In this document: piece by piece, positions 1 through 11,949 of the stretch
How the letters are laid out: the number at the start of each line of letters is the position of its first letter
Numbering within the stretch: position 1 is the first letter of the stretch
Assembly (NCBI GenBank): GCA_008694505.1
Contig: VZDJ01007747.1
Coordinates: 39,321,202-39,385,201, forward strand
Direction of reading: 5' to 3'
From: Cyanoderma ruficeps
Taxonomy: Eukaryota; Chordata; Aves; Passeriformes; Timaliidae
Length of the DNA: 64,000 nt
Notes under the pieces: generated by a model
Databases searched by the model: none
Seen by the model: only the letters and a program-made list of their open reading frames with translations
Told to the model about the DNA's origin: nothing
Program-made: the position numbers and the translations under genes

Positions 1-252
1 AGTTAGCTTCATTTGCCCAATCCATCTGAAGACACACAGACTTCAAGAACTTCAGTGACTGAAGGTTCAGTTAATGATTCTCCTGAATACAGGTCACTAA
101 AAACAGCTGAAAGCACTGAAAAAGGCTCCTCAAATCACTGGAGCCCAGAGACAACAAATCCAGGAGTAATACTGGTAAAAGGAAGTTAATGTACTCACGA
201 CAATAGTAAGTGGGAAAATGAAGACAAAGGCAGTAATTTGAAACGGTAAGAT
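1..252 (+). pseudogene. Coding-like remnant at the left edge, unidentified
   Basis: Reading frame 1 has a stop at 4-6, then stays open to a stop at 187-189, and is open again from 190 until a TAA at 250-252. The translation is rich in Ser, Thr, Glu, Asn and Pro and has the look of a disordered protein region rather than the Lys/Ile/stop-rich output of AT-rich noise. A GTAAGA sequence just before the last stop resembles a splice donor. I do not recognise the family, and there is no start codon or convincing acceptor in view. It could be a decayed exon or retrocopy cut by the window edge, or chance. Confidence 0.2.
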
Positions 253-3200
253 ATCAGAATCAGAAAATACAGATTATAAAAAACATGGAAAATAGACCAT
301 GTTTGTACAAAGATTTAATGGAACCAAATGAGTAAAGGCTTAAAATAAGAGGCAGAATAATGGGCTAAAATAACAGATGTGAGTACCTAACAGAAAATAT
401 AATCCCATGGGGAGATGAGACATGTAGACAGCAATCTGCAGGTTAGTCACCATCTCTAGAACAACCAGTGTGATGGAAATTAGTGGCATACATCTCAGTC
501 CACCTCGCAAAAAATAAGCTACATTGTGGGGTCTGGTAAAAACAAAAAAGCTAGAAAATCTATACATGGGAACAACAAAGGGTTTCAGGAAAGAAGACCA
601 GAATGGAAGCCAGGTACATTTTGTACCACCTTTACCATACAAAACTTCACGCTAACTCTATAAGGAAGAAGAAAAGGGACCAGGCCTTTGTGAGAAGAGG
701 ACACAGAGCAGAAAAGAAGGAGCAAGAAGAAAATAACCACCAACCGAGCAGGGCTGCTGTGAGTTTGGAATTAATGCAAGGAGATCTAGAAGATATGAAA
801 GAATGAAGTAAGATAGATCACAGACAAGATCTGGTTGATTCAAGCTGTAAGTGTAAGGTCCTGAAGCAGCTGAGCATACAATTAGATTTGGCAGCTAAAA
901 TCAAGTGCATTCATGCTGGACCACGCTATGACACAGAAGTAAAAGCAATCCCTTATCTTTTTCTAGATGACTCTGTATCTATTGAAAAGGAAAGTGGGGG
1001 GAGGGCAGGGAAAGGAAGGGGACAAAAGCACCACACGCTAGTAGCAGCTAATGAGCTTAGGCCAGTATCGTCCCATACTGAATGTCTGGTGACCCAACAA
1101 GTACCATTTTCACTAACAAAGGGGAAAAATAAAAAAAACATAACCAGGAGTCTGCTGAATAAACATGATATTTTGGCTTGTGAACAAATAGGTTTCAATA
1201 TGCAAAAGAAGATTTCTTATCAGATGAAGGTCTCAAGAATTTTTAATCAGACAGTGACAACTGGACAATCCTTGCATTGGCTTTGTATAAATTTTCATAC
1301 AAAAAAACCCCCAGGTTCTATATAAGGCAAACTATCTTGCAGACATTTTAAATCATATATTAATTACTTGAAAGTTCACCATCTGACAGGAGTCATGAGC
1401 CAAATACAGTTACTGTGCATGTCAAATTCCTTCTTCACTGTCCAGGCCACTATCATTTATGTGATATTTATTAGTCATTTCTTCCACATCTGCTGTAATT
1501 TCAGAGATGCTTTTCTGGTGTGTCAGAAATAATGGAGTACGCCATTCCTCTCAACTCTGCCAAAGGAAGGGAACTGAGTAAGCAACCACCAACAAGCATC
1601 TCCATTAAATATCACTTTTGTTTTGTCTAAGGGTTTTCTTACTCTGGTGAATTACCCAGGGCAGAAACAGGAGGGTGGGGGAAAGAAGGGGAAGATGAAA
1701 CACCGCAATACAAATTCACAGTAAGAGAACTTTATCCACAAAAGCTATTTTTATTACCTACAAATCAGGCTTTCAGCTGGCATGAAAAAGCTAATAGATG
1801 GCTGCTGCTTTTTTGTGTTAAGGTTGCTTTCTGGTAAGTGCTCTCCATTGTCTCATCAATTTTAAGACAAAAAGTTACTCCTATTTTCAGATCAGAATGA
1901 GAAAAAATACTTAATGAGATTAAGAAGGTTTCAACACTTTCTTGCTAATACATTTGAAAACTTGAGTATACTTACCCATATTATCTTATATAAAACCCCT
2001 AAAATATCAAACCAAAATACCCAAATAGATAAGTATTTACTATCATGTAGTACACTGTAACAGTTCTTCACTAAATTAAAACAACAAAAAATTACTACAG
2101 GATCTAAACAGAATTTTATTTTAGAAGAAAACACAACTAAAAACTGCATTGCAAGTTTGGCCAAAAGTTGTCACAAACCAGTTCTAGCCAGAAAATTCAA
2201 AAGCATTACCTCTCATGAAGAAAACCTTTACTGCAGTAGTTAAGATAGAACTGAAAATAAATATACCAAACCTTTCTAAAAATTTACGAGTCTTAGAAAA
2301 GTTAAAAAAAAACAACAACATTTGTCCAAGGCAGACAATTTTTAATGTAAAAGCACCTTAAGTAAAGAGTTCATAAATCTTACAGTAGACATAACAGGAT
2401 GAAGCACATTTTGAAAACTCTGTAAAAAAATGTTAGTGTACTTACAGTTGCACTTACTACCCAATATTACTTGCCACCAAATATTTTTTTGGGGGGGAAA
2501 AAGTATCCATGTTTTTAAATTTGTTTTGGAATTGCTTTTTTCCCCTGATGGATAAAATTTCTGAACTTTAATGTCACAGCCTATTTTCATGAACCAAAAC
2601 AAGTATTTACTGCCTTCTTACCAAGACAATAGGTAATACCAACTTGCACACTTAAGAACCGTAGAATGGAAAGCAATTTCTTTTCTTTAAATGACACTTC
2701 TGCAGAAAGCAAGCTTACAAAATGGATGGACTTGCTTTCTTGTTCTTCCTTGGGAAAAGCTTTTGCAACCGACCCTTTTCTGTGGACAAGGCTGGAAGAT
2801 TCCGTAAGAGGATTCCTCCCAATGAGTTTCTTTTCTTAAAATCACAGAAATATTTTCTTTTCCACTGCTGCAGAAATTTAATGTCAGTTCCACTCTGGCT
2901 GCTGGAGGTGGGTGAAGCAGTGAGATACATTTGAGTAAAATATCAAATTCTTCTAAGATGTTGTAATTCTGTCTGAAGAGAGACTACACATACCACTGTG
3001 GTGGGACCACAGATCAAATAGAAAGGAATGGCTTCTCCTTTGCATATAAGCAGAGAGGAACACTGGTGCCTAAAATGGTAGGAAATAGTGAATACACCAC
3101 CAATATTTAATAAATAGAAAAAGGCAGCCCCCAAACCTGAGACTTTTCTATGTCCCAGAGAGCTGCAAAGGGAATGGTCCCTCTCCAGCAAAACAGGACT

Positions 3201-3627
3201 CAACAATTCAATATTTCCTCAGTTTAGGTCTTTGCTCACCAATGAAATTATGTCTCTCCCTATCTTTCAGGTGGGCCAGAGCTGTGCACCTGCCATCTAC
3301 GTAGCTTGGGAACAAAGAGCCAAACACAATCACACAGTCTCAAATAGCACAGGACTTCGGTGCAGAGTTCCTTATTTATACTGCTTTTTCACCTGGTCTA
3401 ACACTACTTTAATTTCCCATGCCTTTTTTAATCACATTGCCTTTTTTGTCAGCATCCCACCTCTACTCCTTGCACCACGCTTTCAAGATCTGGATCTTCT
3501 GGCTTACATAATATTCACTGCAGCAGATAAACACACTATAATCTGTTTCCTCTTCACTGTGGCCAATCATTCTGCCCTTATGTAGTTCTGCCTTATACGC
3601 CGTTGTGACAGCATAGCAATTGCCTGC

Positions 3628-3670
<43 letters not shown>

Positions 3671-5983
3671 GCAAATTTCTGATCACGCAAATTCTGAGGG
3701 AATTCAAGGAAGGAATATCAAACCTGGGATGAAACCACAAAGTGTTATAGGTAACGAATCAAACTGCAGTGTTAACAATATGTTATCTGCCACACCTCTA
3801 CAGAAATCAGTGTTTCCCACATCTGACCAGACAGCAACTAACTCTAATCCAGAGGCTACAGTAATTTTGCCTAGACCCTGACAAGTCTGCCATCTCTGTC
3901 TATCACAGCATTAAAACCTGTTCATCTAAGTGGGTACATATAAATGCCAGAAGCACACTTGGTGCACTGAAACGGTTCTAGGAAGCAACAGTGACACTGG
4001 TGATATGTGAGGCTTTGCCAACACTATGAAGACCCAGCTGTTTGTACACAGAGAGGGCATAATAATCCTAGAGCAGTGTTTGGCCGCATCTTCTGTTGTT
4101 TACTGAAGCAGCAACACATCACACTCATAATGCACCTCTCTAATGTGGACAGGTAATGTGTACAAATAGCTGATTTCTTTCACCCAGTACACTCAGCTTC
4201 ACATCGCATAGCATTAGGTCAAGATCTGGAGGGCAAAGTTCACAAGTAATTAATCCTGACTCCACGGCACTACAGAATTTTACTTACAGATATGCACCAC
4301 TCACTAAAAACTGCACTATCCACATCTGAACGTAACTGACTATAATGTGATCCTGGCCATACTGTGCTAATTTTAATCTATTTCACATAGACCATAACCA
4401 TTTACATGCAACTACATTAATAATTCTATCAATGTATTACCTTGAGGCAAAACACACAGAGGGAACAGGTACATGTGTGCCAGGAACACATTTAAACAAG
4501 GCCTGAGACTTCAAACATTAGACACTCTTCAAACAAATCCAAATACTTGCTATTAGGTGGCCTTTCTGGTTCAGACATTACTTGAAGTATTTCCCTGTGC
4601 TGCTGGAGCTTTACCATGCTCCAGTAAAATGCATTACCATCATTCTCAGGGTTCTTAAATCCTTTTTTTATTTCTTTTGCTACATCTACATCAAAAATTT
4701 CTCAGAAAGTGATTAGTGTAACTGTTAGAAGTAAAAGGTTTGGAAATTGAGTTTTAAGTTTCTATAGATACAATGTAGCTTACCCATTCCACTTGAAGAC
4801 AGAAAGATAAAACACTTTCCTGTCTAACAAACCAATCCCTTCCTGTCCATTTTCCAAAACTTCTGTGTAGAGAGGCTTGCAGTGGGTATCTCTTGCAATT
4901 TTTTGCTTTCCTTTCAGCACAGTACTAGCTTTGTGCATTACTTCACTGCCTTATCAAATTTAGTTCTTTGAACAAATTCTGTTGTACATACTTCTCATGG
5001 GAAAATCTAGTACTGACTGCAGAAATAAGTAGTGTTCAGCAATTGTAGTTGCTCTCCTTACTTGCGGAATTTCTGAAGGCTCAGCTATCACTACCATTTT
5101 GAGCCAGGCTTTCACCTGATGAATAGATATTGCACATGCACTTTCAGTTACACATTTTATGACTGGAACTTGTTTTTTGCTCTGCTGCTGAATTTCAGTC
5201 ACTTTCCACATTTAATCCCAGCATTTGTTTCGAGTTTGTTCAGGAGTGCTACTATAAACCAGCTTCTGATAGTTTGTGTTTTGCACTCACAGAAAAATCA
5301 CGACACTAATTTCATTCTGAAGTATTTGAAAGTTGTTGGCAACTACTTCATATAGAGAAATGATCCATATCCACATCTTTCACCCTATACTGTTCTATAT
5401 GGTTCATACTTTGGCTTAAATCCCTCTGGCTTTATTATCAGACTAGAACCTAGGCATTCTTTACTATGGAGATAACTCCCTAATTTAGATGTTTGAGTGC
5501 CAGTGCACTCAGGATCTTTGCTCCGATGGCATCCCACCAAGGCTGGCAAGTTCCAATTGATTTATCTGATATGTGATCTTGGGAACCTCAGCTCCAAAGA
5601 CTAACCCATGCCACAACAGGAACATTTACACTTCTGTGTATTAGAATGAATAGATATGTGAAATGGGTCCCAAACACCATGACAGAAGGCTGCATTATTG
5701 CATGTTTTTTCTAATGCTTCTTTTATTCTTTAATCAGTAACTTTTCAAAATATTTCAAATTACATTTAAATCACATTTCTGATGAGATTTTCCCTAACCT
5801 CAGCCTTTTCTCTTAAAGGTATTTTTGTCACAGAATATCTCATCTTCTGCTCCTTTGTGTATCTCTTGTTTACTATGGCAGAACTCACTCCTGTTATGTT
5901 CTTTGACTTTAGCAAAGAAAACTTGGAATTCTGATCTTAGCCCTCAAGGCCAAATACGTCTGAAGATGATTTGCATACCCTAA
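253..5983. other. AT-rich noncoding stretch
   Basis: No exon or RNA gene could be supported here. Open frames are short, start on non-ATG codons or overlap on both strands, as chance frames do. There are many A- and T-runs, one AAT microsatellite and no CpG enrichment. If the CpG island at 10.4-11.8 kb is the NSD2 promoter, this would be the first intron of that leftward gene. That is inference from vertebrate gene order, not something visible in the sequence. Confidence 0.5.
3628..3670 (+). repeat. (AAT)n microsatellite
   Basis: About 14 uninterrupted AAT units in 43 bp. On the minus strand the repeat reads as a poly-isoleucine run, which makes a false open frame. Perfect repeats of this length are usually polymorphic. 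Confidence 0.97.
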
Positions 5984-6122
5984 GTTTGGCTCAGTTGGTT
6001 GAAGCATCGTGCTAATAACCCCAACATCGTGGGTTCAGTCCCTGTACAGGCCATTCACTTCAGCATTGGACTCAATGGTCCTTGGAGGTCACTTCCAACT
6101 CAGAATATTCTGTGAGTCTGTA
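5984..6122 (+). mobile_element. tRNA-Ile-headed SINE with CR1-like tail (TguSINE1-like)
   Basis: The first ~70 bp closely resemble tRNA-Ile(AAT). There is a Pol III A-box-like TGGCTCAGTTGG at 5987-5998, the anticodon-loop stretch GCTAATAAC near 6011-6019, a B-box-like GGTTCAGTCC at 6032-6041, and an acceptor-like end near 6053. It is followed by about 65 bp matching a CR1 LINE 3' end (TTGGACTCAATGGTCC, then CTTCCAACTC, ending in an ATTCTGTGA-type repeat). A tRNA head on a CR1 tail is the design of TguSINE1, known from passerine birds and mobilised by CR1 enzymes. It is not a functional tRNA gene: the acceptor stem is incomplete and the B box departs from consensus. Confidence 0.85.
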
Positions 6123-7857
6123 TAAAACACATTTTAAATGTGCATTTTAGCATGGATGTGAGATGCTAATATTTTAGTATTTTGTAAGAGGCACAAGCCA
6201 AAGTGATTTCACAGACAGTTAAATGGTCATCTCTGTCAGCCAACAGAACAAGACATCCTTGTGCTTCTTGAAACAGAAAACCAACAGTATCAGGAGAGGA
6301 AAAATGGTAAAGTTTCTATGAAAATCAAGTTCAATAGCACATCATGCTGCAATTTTCCAGTCATTTGCCACCTATGTATCTTTACCCTAAACAGGAATAT
6401 AAAATGGCTCCAATTTCCGCTGGGGAGCCAAATACCAAAGTAAAAAAAAAAAAGATCAAATTGCTATCTTTCACCAAGATAAAAATAGGACAAGTTAAAA
6501 GGATGGGAACAAAACTAGAAACAGAGCCATCACCTGTTGAACAATCCTTGCAATTTAAAACATTTTTTAAGTCTCTTATACGGTTTACTAGTTTCACAGT
6601 AAGTCATATACGAGAACCCGCGTCAATGGTGCCTCAGGGCAAAGTCATTTTGGCCAATGTATGAAAACTCTGAAATATATTAGGTTAGTACTGCACTTCT
6701 CCATACTCGGTAAGTGCAATTTGATTGCTATGAAACATTCAAATACATTTTCAAACACCTACTTTCCACACCTAGTTCATCACTCCATGGTACCATAAGA
6801 ACAACTTCCATGCAACAGTATGATTTCTTAGATTAGCAAGGACAGTACAAATCTTGCTTTTGGTGCAATCATGATTCGGAGGTATTTGTTTATTGCACAC
6901 AACATGCATTTTAAAAAATTCAGTTTATGTTATAATCTACTGTATGCTTTGGACAGAAGTTGCTTAATGAATTACTCTCTGGTAAGCTCAGCACAATAAT
7001 CATTGTGAGAGAGTCAATGGATTATCTGGTGCTAAAGTTTAGAGTTACTTGTCAGGATGGTTAATGCATAGTCCATCATGCACTGCTTATCATCACAAGG
7101 TATTAATATATATTAATATATATTCCAGTTCACCATGAACTTTGAGTATTTTTGTAGCTTGCTATTCAACCAAAAGGGCGGCAGAATAGAGTACGGTCTA
7201 CATTTGCCTTCTACATATTGCATAAACTTCTCTTCCTGCTGATGCTGGAAAATATAAATTAACTATTAGAGATGTTGCCAAACTTGATAAAAACATTGAA
7301 AATAACATCTGATGGATCATTTTAGTAATTTCTGTCAGTGTAAAATGACAGGAAAAAGGCAAATGCATTTTTACAGCTACCTCCAATGATTGCGGGTCAT
7401 AGAGAAGTTAATTTGAAGCTGCAATGAAGGGAGAAAATTTAGGTAGTTTCCCTCTTTTCCTTCAAAAATGTTCTCAGAATCAAAACCTTCCAAGTAACCA
7501 TTAACCATATAAAATAGCTGACTGACCCATTCAAACAACTACATGAACTTACAACCAGCAAGGTGACTACTGGCACATCAACAAGGCTGTCATTACCAGC
7601 CCCCTTTCTCCCAAGTTCTCTACAATTATGCACCAAAGGAAATTTGGACTCACAAGTCAAGCTCTGATGAGAAAGTATTTTCTCTCTTCACTTCACCACC
7701 CAAGTACTTATCCTGGTGCCATGTTCCATCTCCGCTTCTCATTTACACCACCAAAATTCCAGTACATCCTTGGTGAAGACATTTCTTACATGTCCAAACT
7801 GGAAAGTGATGTTCCCTAGAAGCATGGGACTCACTGATGCACTTAAATCCACTAAGA
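6123..7857. other. AT-rich noncoding stretch
   Basis: No gene supported. A short direct repeat of ATTAATATAT near 7105-7125 is the only internal structure I noted. Confidence 0.5.
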
Positions 7858-7969
7858 GAAGGGGCTCTGAGCAACCTGGTCTAGTGAAAGGTGTCCCCTC
7901 ATGGCAGGGGGGTGGAACTAGATGATCTTTAAGGTCTTCTCCAACCCAAACCATTCTCTGATTCTATGA
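7858..7969 (+). mobile_element. CR1 LINE 3' fragment
   Basis: The extreme 3' end of a CR1 element. It has the GAGCAACCTGGTCTAGTG block, the CATGGCAGGGGGGTGGAACTAG block, GATGATCTTTAAGGTC, CCAACCCAAACCATTC and the terminal ATTCTATGAT repeat characteristic of CR1. It is heavily 5'-truncated, as most CR1 copies are, and keeps no coding capacity. Confidence 0.93.
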
Positions 7970-10439
7970 TCTCCATTCTTTCTTCATCCCAAGGCTGGAT
8001 TTGGGAATTTTACCAGATCTATCACATCCACTCAACCATAAGGACATTTCAGTTCACTTTGCAGGAAAGTGATGAAAGAGCTCAAATGCTATAGCCACAA
8101 ACACAGTACTAAAACATGCAGTCATCATCTACGCCATTATTATTAGTCCCACCCAAGCAGTTCTTTACTCCTGCCTGATTACTGACTGTCAGGGAATCTG
8201 TTGTTTTCAGCAATACCACTTAGTGGATGCTTCTCACGGTGCAGCACAGTGCTCTCAAGGAGAGGTTTAATTTTTTTTCCCAGAAAAGGCCTGGCCCTTT
8301 ACCTTGCTCTATCATGCAATTTTCATGTATTAAACCATCTTCTAGGCTTAAAACCTAAGAAATGTTATGTAGCTATATCACCAGCAACAATCAAATTGCC
8401 GCAAGAATTCTGTTTGTATCTTCTCCTCATCACACACCATGTCCCTGATACAGGAATCTGAGCAGAGCAGGTGAACATTTATGCACATGGAGCCCCAGTG
8501 AAGTCAATAGGCTTTGATCGACCACAAGGAAACACTCACATTTATCAGGCTGGAGAAACAAGATCTCACTTGGGAAATGTATTGACAGCGCTGGAACAAA
8601 AAGCAGGCTCAGTGCAAAAGTGAGAGGTGAAAGGGCCACAAACAACAGGACACTGAAAAACAATCTCTTCTTGCCATTCCTTTGCCATTTTATTAGTGCA
8701 GCGTTTTGGACACAAACTCACATGTATGTGTATATTCACCACCCAAATACTAGAAAGCCATCCACCAATAGTCATTTTTGCTTTCAGTCTAAACCCAAGC
8801 AGGGTTGGTTTTGCTGTACTATCCAGTCTATTGCATGCAGGCAGTAATTTAAATGCAGTCATCTCACCTGCAAACTACCACTGGCTTCAAAAAAGGCATG
8901 TAGCCCTACAGACAGTAAAACATATTTTTTAAATCTTACTAGCCATTTCTTGGATTCATATTGAAATAAAGAGAAATATATTTTATTTTTATTTTCCATC
9001 TTCTAAATGACTTTAAATCTAGACCCTTAAAGTATAATGGCCTAGTTCCTTCTGACATTTTCAAATAATACTTGATAAAGTAGTAGGTTTTACTGTACTT
9101 TTAATACCTGGAATTTTCCAAGTATGTATGAGGGTGAATAGCACTATAACCTTCGCAAGAGCTAGTCATACAGTCTCCAGTAATATTTACAGCATTTATA
9201 TTCATATACTGAAAAAAAACCCTGTGAGATTTTCTGATGGTTGCATACTCGACAAAAACGCCTGTATGATTCAATATATGGGATATAGCTAGTCACAGAA
9301 GCAACCAAAAATTGCATATACTGTACTGAGCCCTGAGGAGCCCTGCTAAATTCAGTTTAATTCAGTTATTTCATCCAACAGTCAAATAATCCACAGTGAA
9401 GTTCACCACACTGTGAAACTGAGGAGTTTATTAACATTGATATGCTGCATTTCCCAAGCAAAATTCCCACACCAAACAAGCAAATAATAGCTTCAGCAAT
9501 AAGTTTACCGATATTCTACTAACATACGAACATTTTGGTAAAGAACCGATTTATTCTTGCAACAGAAGCCACACTTTCCATGTGTAAGGAATTTTAGTAA
9601 CCTTAAACATACATACATATATCTACCTATCTATCTATATATATCCACTTAAGTCACCAGCAAGGACTCTTTGCAAAATCTATTACAAACTGCCACCCTA
9701 GTGTTTACCTTCCTTGCATGTATGCAAAGGCTAAAAGCCAAACATATCTTCCTTTTTTTTTTTTTAAGTAGACCTATTTAGCTTACTCAGTGTGGGGTGC
9801 ACTAGCTCCTGAATTTAACAATCGTTATAAACCAATTTTAATGCACATGCCAATAAGAAAATATTCATGCACACAAAATACATGGGCAATGACTGATATC
9901 AGCCTCTTGCTTGCCCCTATGTCTGTTAGCAAGAAGCCCATTTTCTCTGAAATCTGTTTAAATATGGTGTTTACCGTCTCTGTACTTCTAGTAGTGTTTA
10001 CTCCTCCTTTCAGCCGACATATTTAAAAAAAAAGCCAAAACCAAAAAGCAAGTATAAATATGTTCAAGAAGTATGGCAAATTCCCTTCTCCACCCCCAGA
10101 GCGGTAAAGCCACAGCAGATGAGCTGTAACTATGGCCTTGGGAATACAAGTTCCCCAGGCTCTTTTACCACACAAATATCAATTCAAGTTACAAGAGCTC
10201 TGTCCTCTCATGCTTAATGAATATTGAGCCAACGAGCCCGCACGCCTTAGCAGGAATGTTTTCTTTCCATTTTCCTAACAAGGCTCTCCTCCCATACCGG
10301 TCCAGGATGGACTGCAGAAGGGTGTAAGTAGAAGGATCATCACACCAGTGTTTAGTGGAGGAATAAATCAAACATGGCTTCCCCCTCCATACATTTCCAG
10401 AGTTACATTCACTCCTGCTGCCGTACAATCTCAGTCCTA
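7970..10439. other. AT-rich noncoding stretch
   Basis: No exon or RNA gene supported. It contains a short ATAC/TATC tract at 9607-9644. GC content climbs from about 10.2 kb toward the CpG island. A 93-codon minus-strand frame at 10189-10470 was considered, but it matches nothing I recognise. Confidence 0.5.
9607..9644 (+). repeat. ATAC/TATC simple-repeat tract
   Basis: Three CATA units, then imperfect CTAT/TATC units and a short TA run. Confidence 0.85.
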
Positions 10440-10977
10440 CCCGGCGGGAAGGGGCAGGAGCAGCCTCCACCTCCCCACACCCTCACCGCCACGGGGGGGA
10501 CATTTGCAGCCTCACTCACTACCCCTTAAGGGGGCGGTTTAAACCCTGGGGAGGGTTTTTTTTCCCCCCTTTCCCATCGGTCGTGGTCCCCCGCTCCGGT
10601 TTTCTTTCTGATTTGCACTGATTGATCCCCCATTCCCCGGGGAGGGAAGTGGGACGGGTGGGCACCTCTTCTTTACCCCTTTATGCTGCCCCCGACCTCC
10701 CGCAGCGCCGAGGAGGAGGCGGTCAGGGGGGAAAGGATGAAGCTGCAACAGCCGGGACTCCGGCTCGGCATCGCTCCTTTCCGCTCCTCCGCCACCCAAG
10801 AGTCAGGCCCAGCCAGCGGCACAAATCCTGCGGCAGCCTCCGGGGGGGGCCGAGGGGCAGGCGGGGGGACCCGCGGGCCCGCAGCGAGGGCCAGGTAGCG
10901 GGGGGAGGAGGGGGGAGCGAACAAAAAAGCCCTCCTCCGGGGAAGGGAGAAACGGGAGCTGCGGGCTGCCAGGGCAG

Positions 10978-10992
10978 ATGGAGACGGTAAGT
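10978..10992 (+). other. Candidate + strand first-exon splice donor
   Basis: An ATG at 10978 is followed by two codons (GAG ACG) and then a near-consensus donor, ACG|GTAAGT, with GT at 10987-10988. This would suit the first exon of a rightward transcript from the CpG island, such as a divergent noncoding RNA. No partner exon could be identified in the following 25 kb, so the call rests on the donor alone. Confidence 0.25.
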
Positions 10993-11477
10993 TTGAGGGG
11001 AGCGGAGCCGAGGCGGAGGGGGAGTCCCCGCGGGAAGCGCCGAGGCGGGAGGGGGGCGCGGATGCGCCGCCACGGAACCCCCCGTCCCCCACGCCGCCTC
11101 CGCTGCGCTTCTGCCGGCCGGGGCCCGCGGTCCCGGCCCGGGAGGGGGCTCCCGGTGCCCGCGGCGGGGCGCGGGGCCGGGCGGCAGCATCCCCACGGGC
11201 GGGCGAGCCTCGCCGCCGCCGCTCCCGCCTCCCGCCCGGGGCCTGCGGGAACGTGCCCCGGGTGCCTCCTCCCTTCCCGCGGGAGAGAGCCAGCCGCGCT
11301 CCCGGCCTACCGACCTGTGCCCTAGCGCATCCTTCTCCCCGGGGAGCCGGGCGAGGCGGCGGCGATATCTCGGTGCCGGGGAGCGGCGGGAGCCGAGGCG
11401 ACACAGCGGCAACAGCGGCGGCGGCGGCTCCGGCGGGTCCTGCGCGGCAGCCCCGCCCCCTCCTCCGGCCAGAACCA

Positions 11478-11543
11478 GCGCGAAAAATCGGCGGCGCTGA
11501 TTGGCCGCCGCCGCCGCGCGGCCCCCGGAGCGGCCGTTTCAAA
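11478..11543. promoter_or_regulatory. E2F / CCAAT / CHR-like motif group
   Basis: Within 66 bp are GCGCGAAA at 11478-11485 (perfect E2F core TTTCGCGC on the minus strand), ATTGG at 11500-11504 (inverted CCAAT, the NF-Y type) and TTCAAA at 11538-11543 (TTTGAA, the CHR core, on the minus strand). The three motifs are typical of cell-cycle-regulated promoters. The order and spacing are not those of a textbook CDE/CHR unit, so function is inferred. Confidence 0.4.
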
Positions 11544-11949
11544 TCCCCCCGCGCGGAGCCGCCCGCACGCGCGGCCGCCGGGAGCGGCGCCCGCCGGGAG
11601 CAGGGCCGGGAGCGCGGCCGGGAGCAGGAGCGGGGCTGCCCAGCAGAGAGGGGGGCTCGGGCCGGCTGCCAGCGGAGGGAAGGCCACGGGGCGAGGCGGG
11701 GCCGGGCCTGCTCGGGGGAGCCCGGCTCGCCGCCCCCAGGTGGGCGAGAGCGCGTCCAGAGCCCGCCCACCCCGGTGGGAAACGCTTTTTTAAAAACATC
11801 TTTATGTTGTTATTATTTATCTCCCCTGGGGTACGGGGATGCTGGCCGTGAGCCATCCCCAGGTGCGCAAGAACGCGTTAAACCCACCTCCCTCCCCCTC
11901 ACCCCCTCGAAAGGGAATCTACAGAGGTCGGCGAAAAAAGTTTAATTTT

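Larger units (their letters stand above)
10440..11790. promoter_or_regulatory. CpG island promoter, probably of the divergent neighbour (NSD2 candidate)
   Basis: GC and CpG density rise sharply over about 1.35 kb, in contrast to the AT-rich flanks, and all six frames open up through stop depletion. The core at 11478-11543 carries E2F-like, inverted CCAAT and CHR-like motifs. Candidate splice donors exist on both strands: GTAAGT at 10987-10992 on +, and GTGAGT reading leftward from 10519 on -. This looks like a ubiquitous, possibly bidirectional promoter. In vertebrates NSD2 lies head to head with LETM1, so a leftward NSD2 promoter with noncoding first exon is the leading guess. No NSD2 coding exon was found, so the gene identity is inferred only. 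Confidence 0.7.

Noticed and set aside
888..1325. 145-codon + strand frame near the left end
   Set aside because: Begins on TTG, has no recognisable domain, and is countered by a long overlapping frame on the other strand.
5984..6053. Functional tRNA-Ile gene
   Set aside because: The acceptor stem is incomplete, the B box is off consensus and a CR1 tail follows, so it is the head of a SINE.
1..10400. NSD2 coding exons on the minus strand
   Set aside because: I looked for the conserved start region and PWWP/SET motifs and found none; only the promoter assignment by gene order remains.
10673..11770. 365-codon minus-strand frame in the CpG island
   Set aside because: Extreme Arg/Pro/Gly/Ala composition and open frames on all six strands at once show stop depletion by GC content, not a protein.
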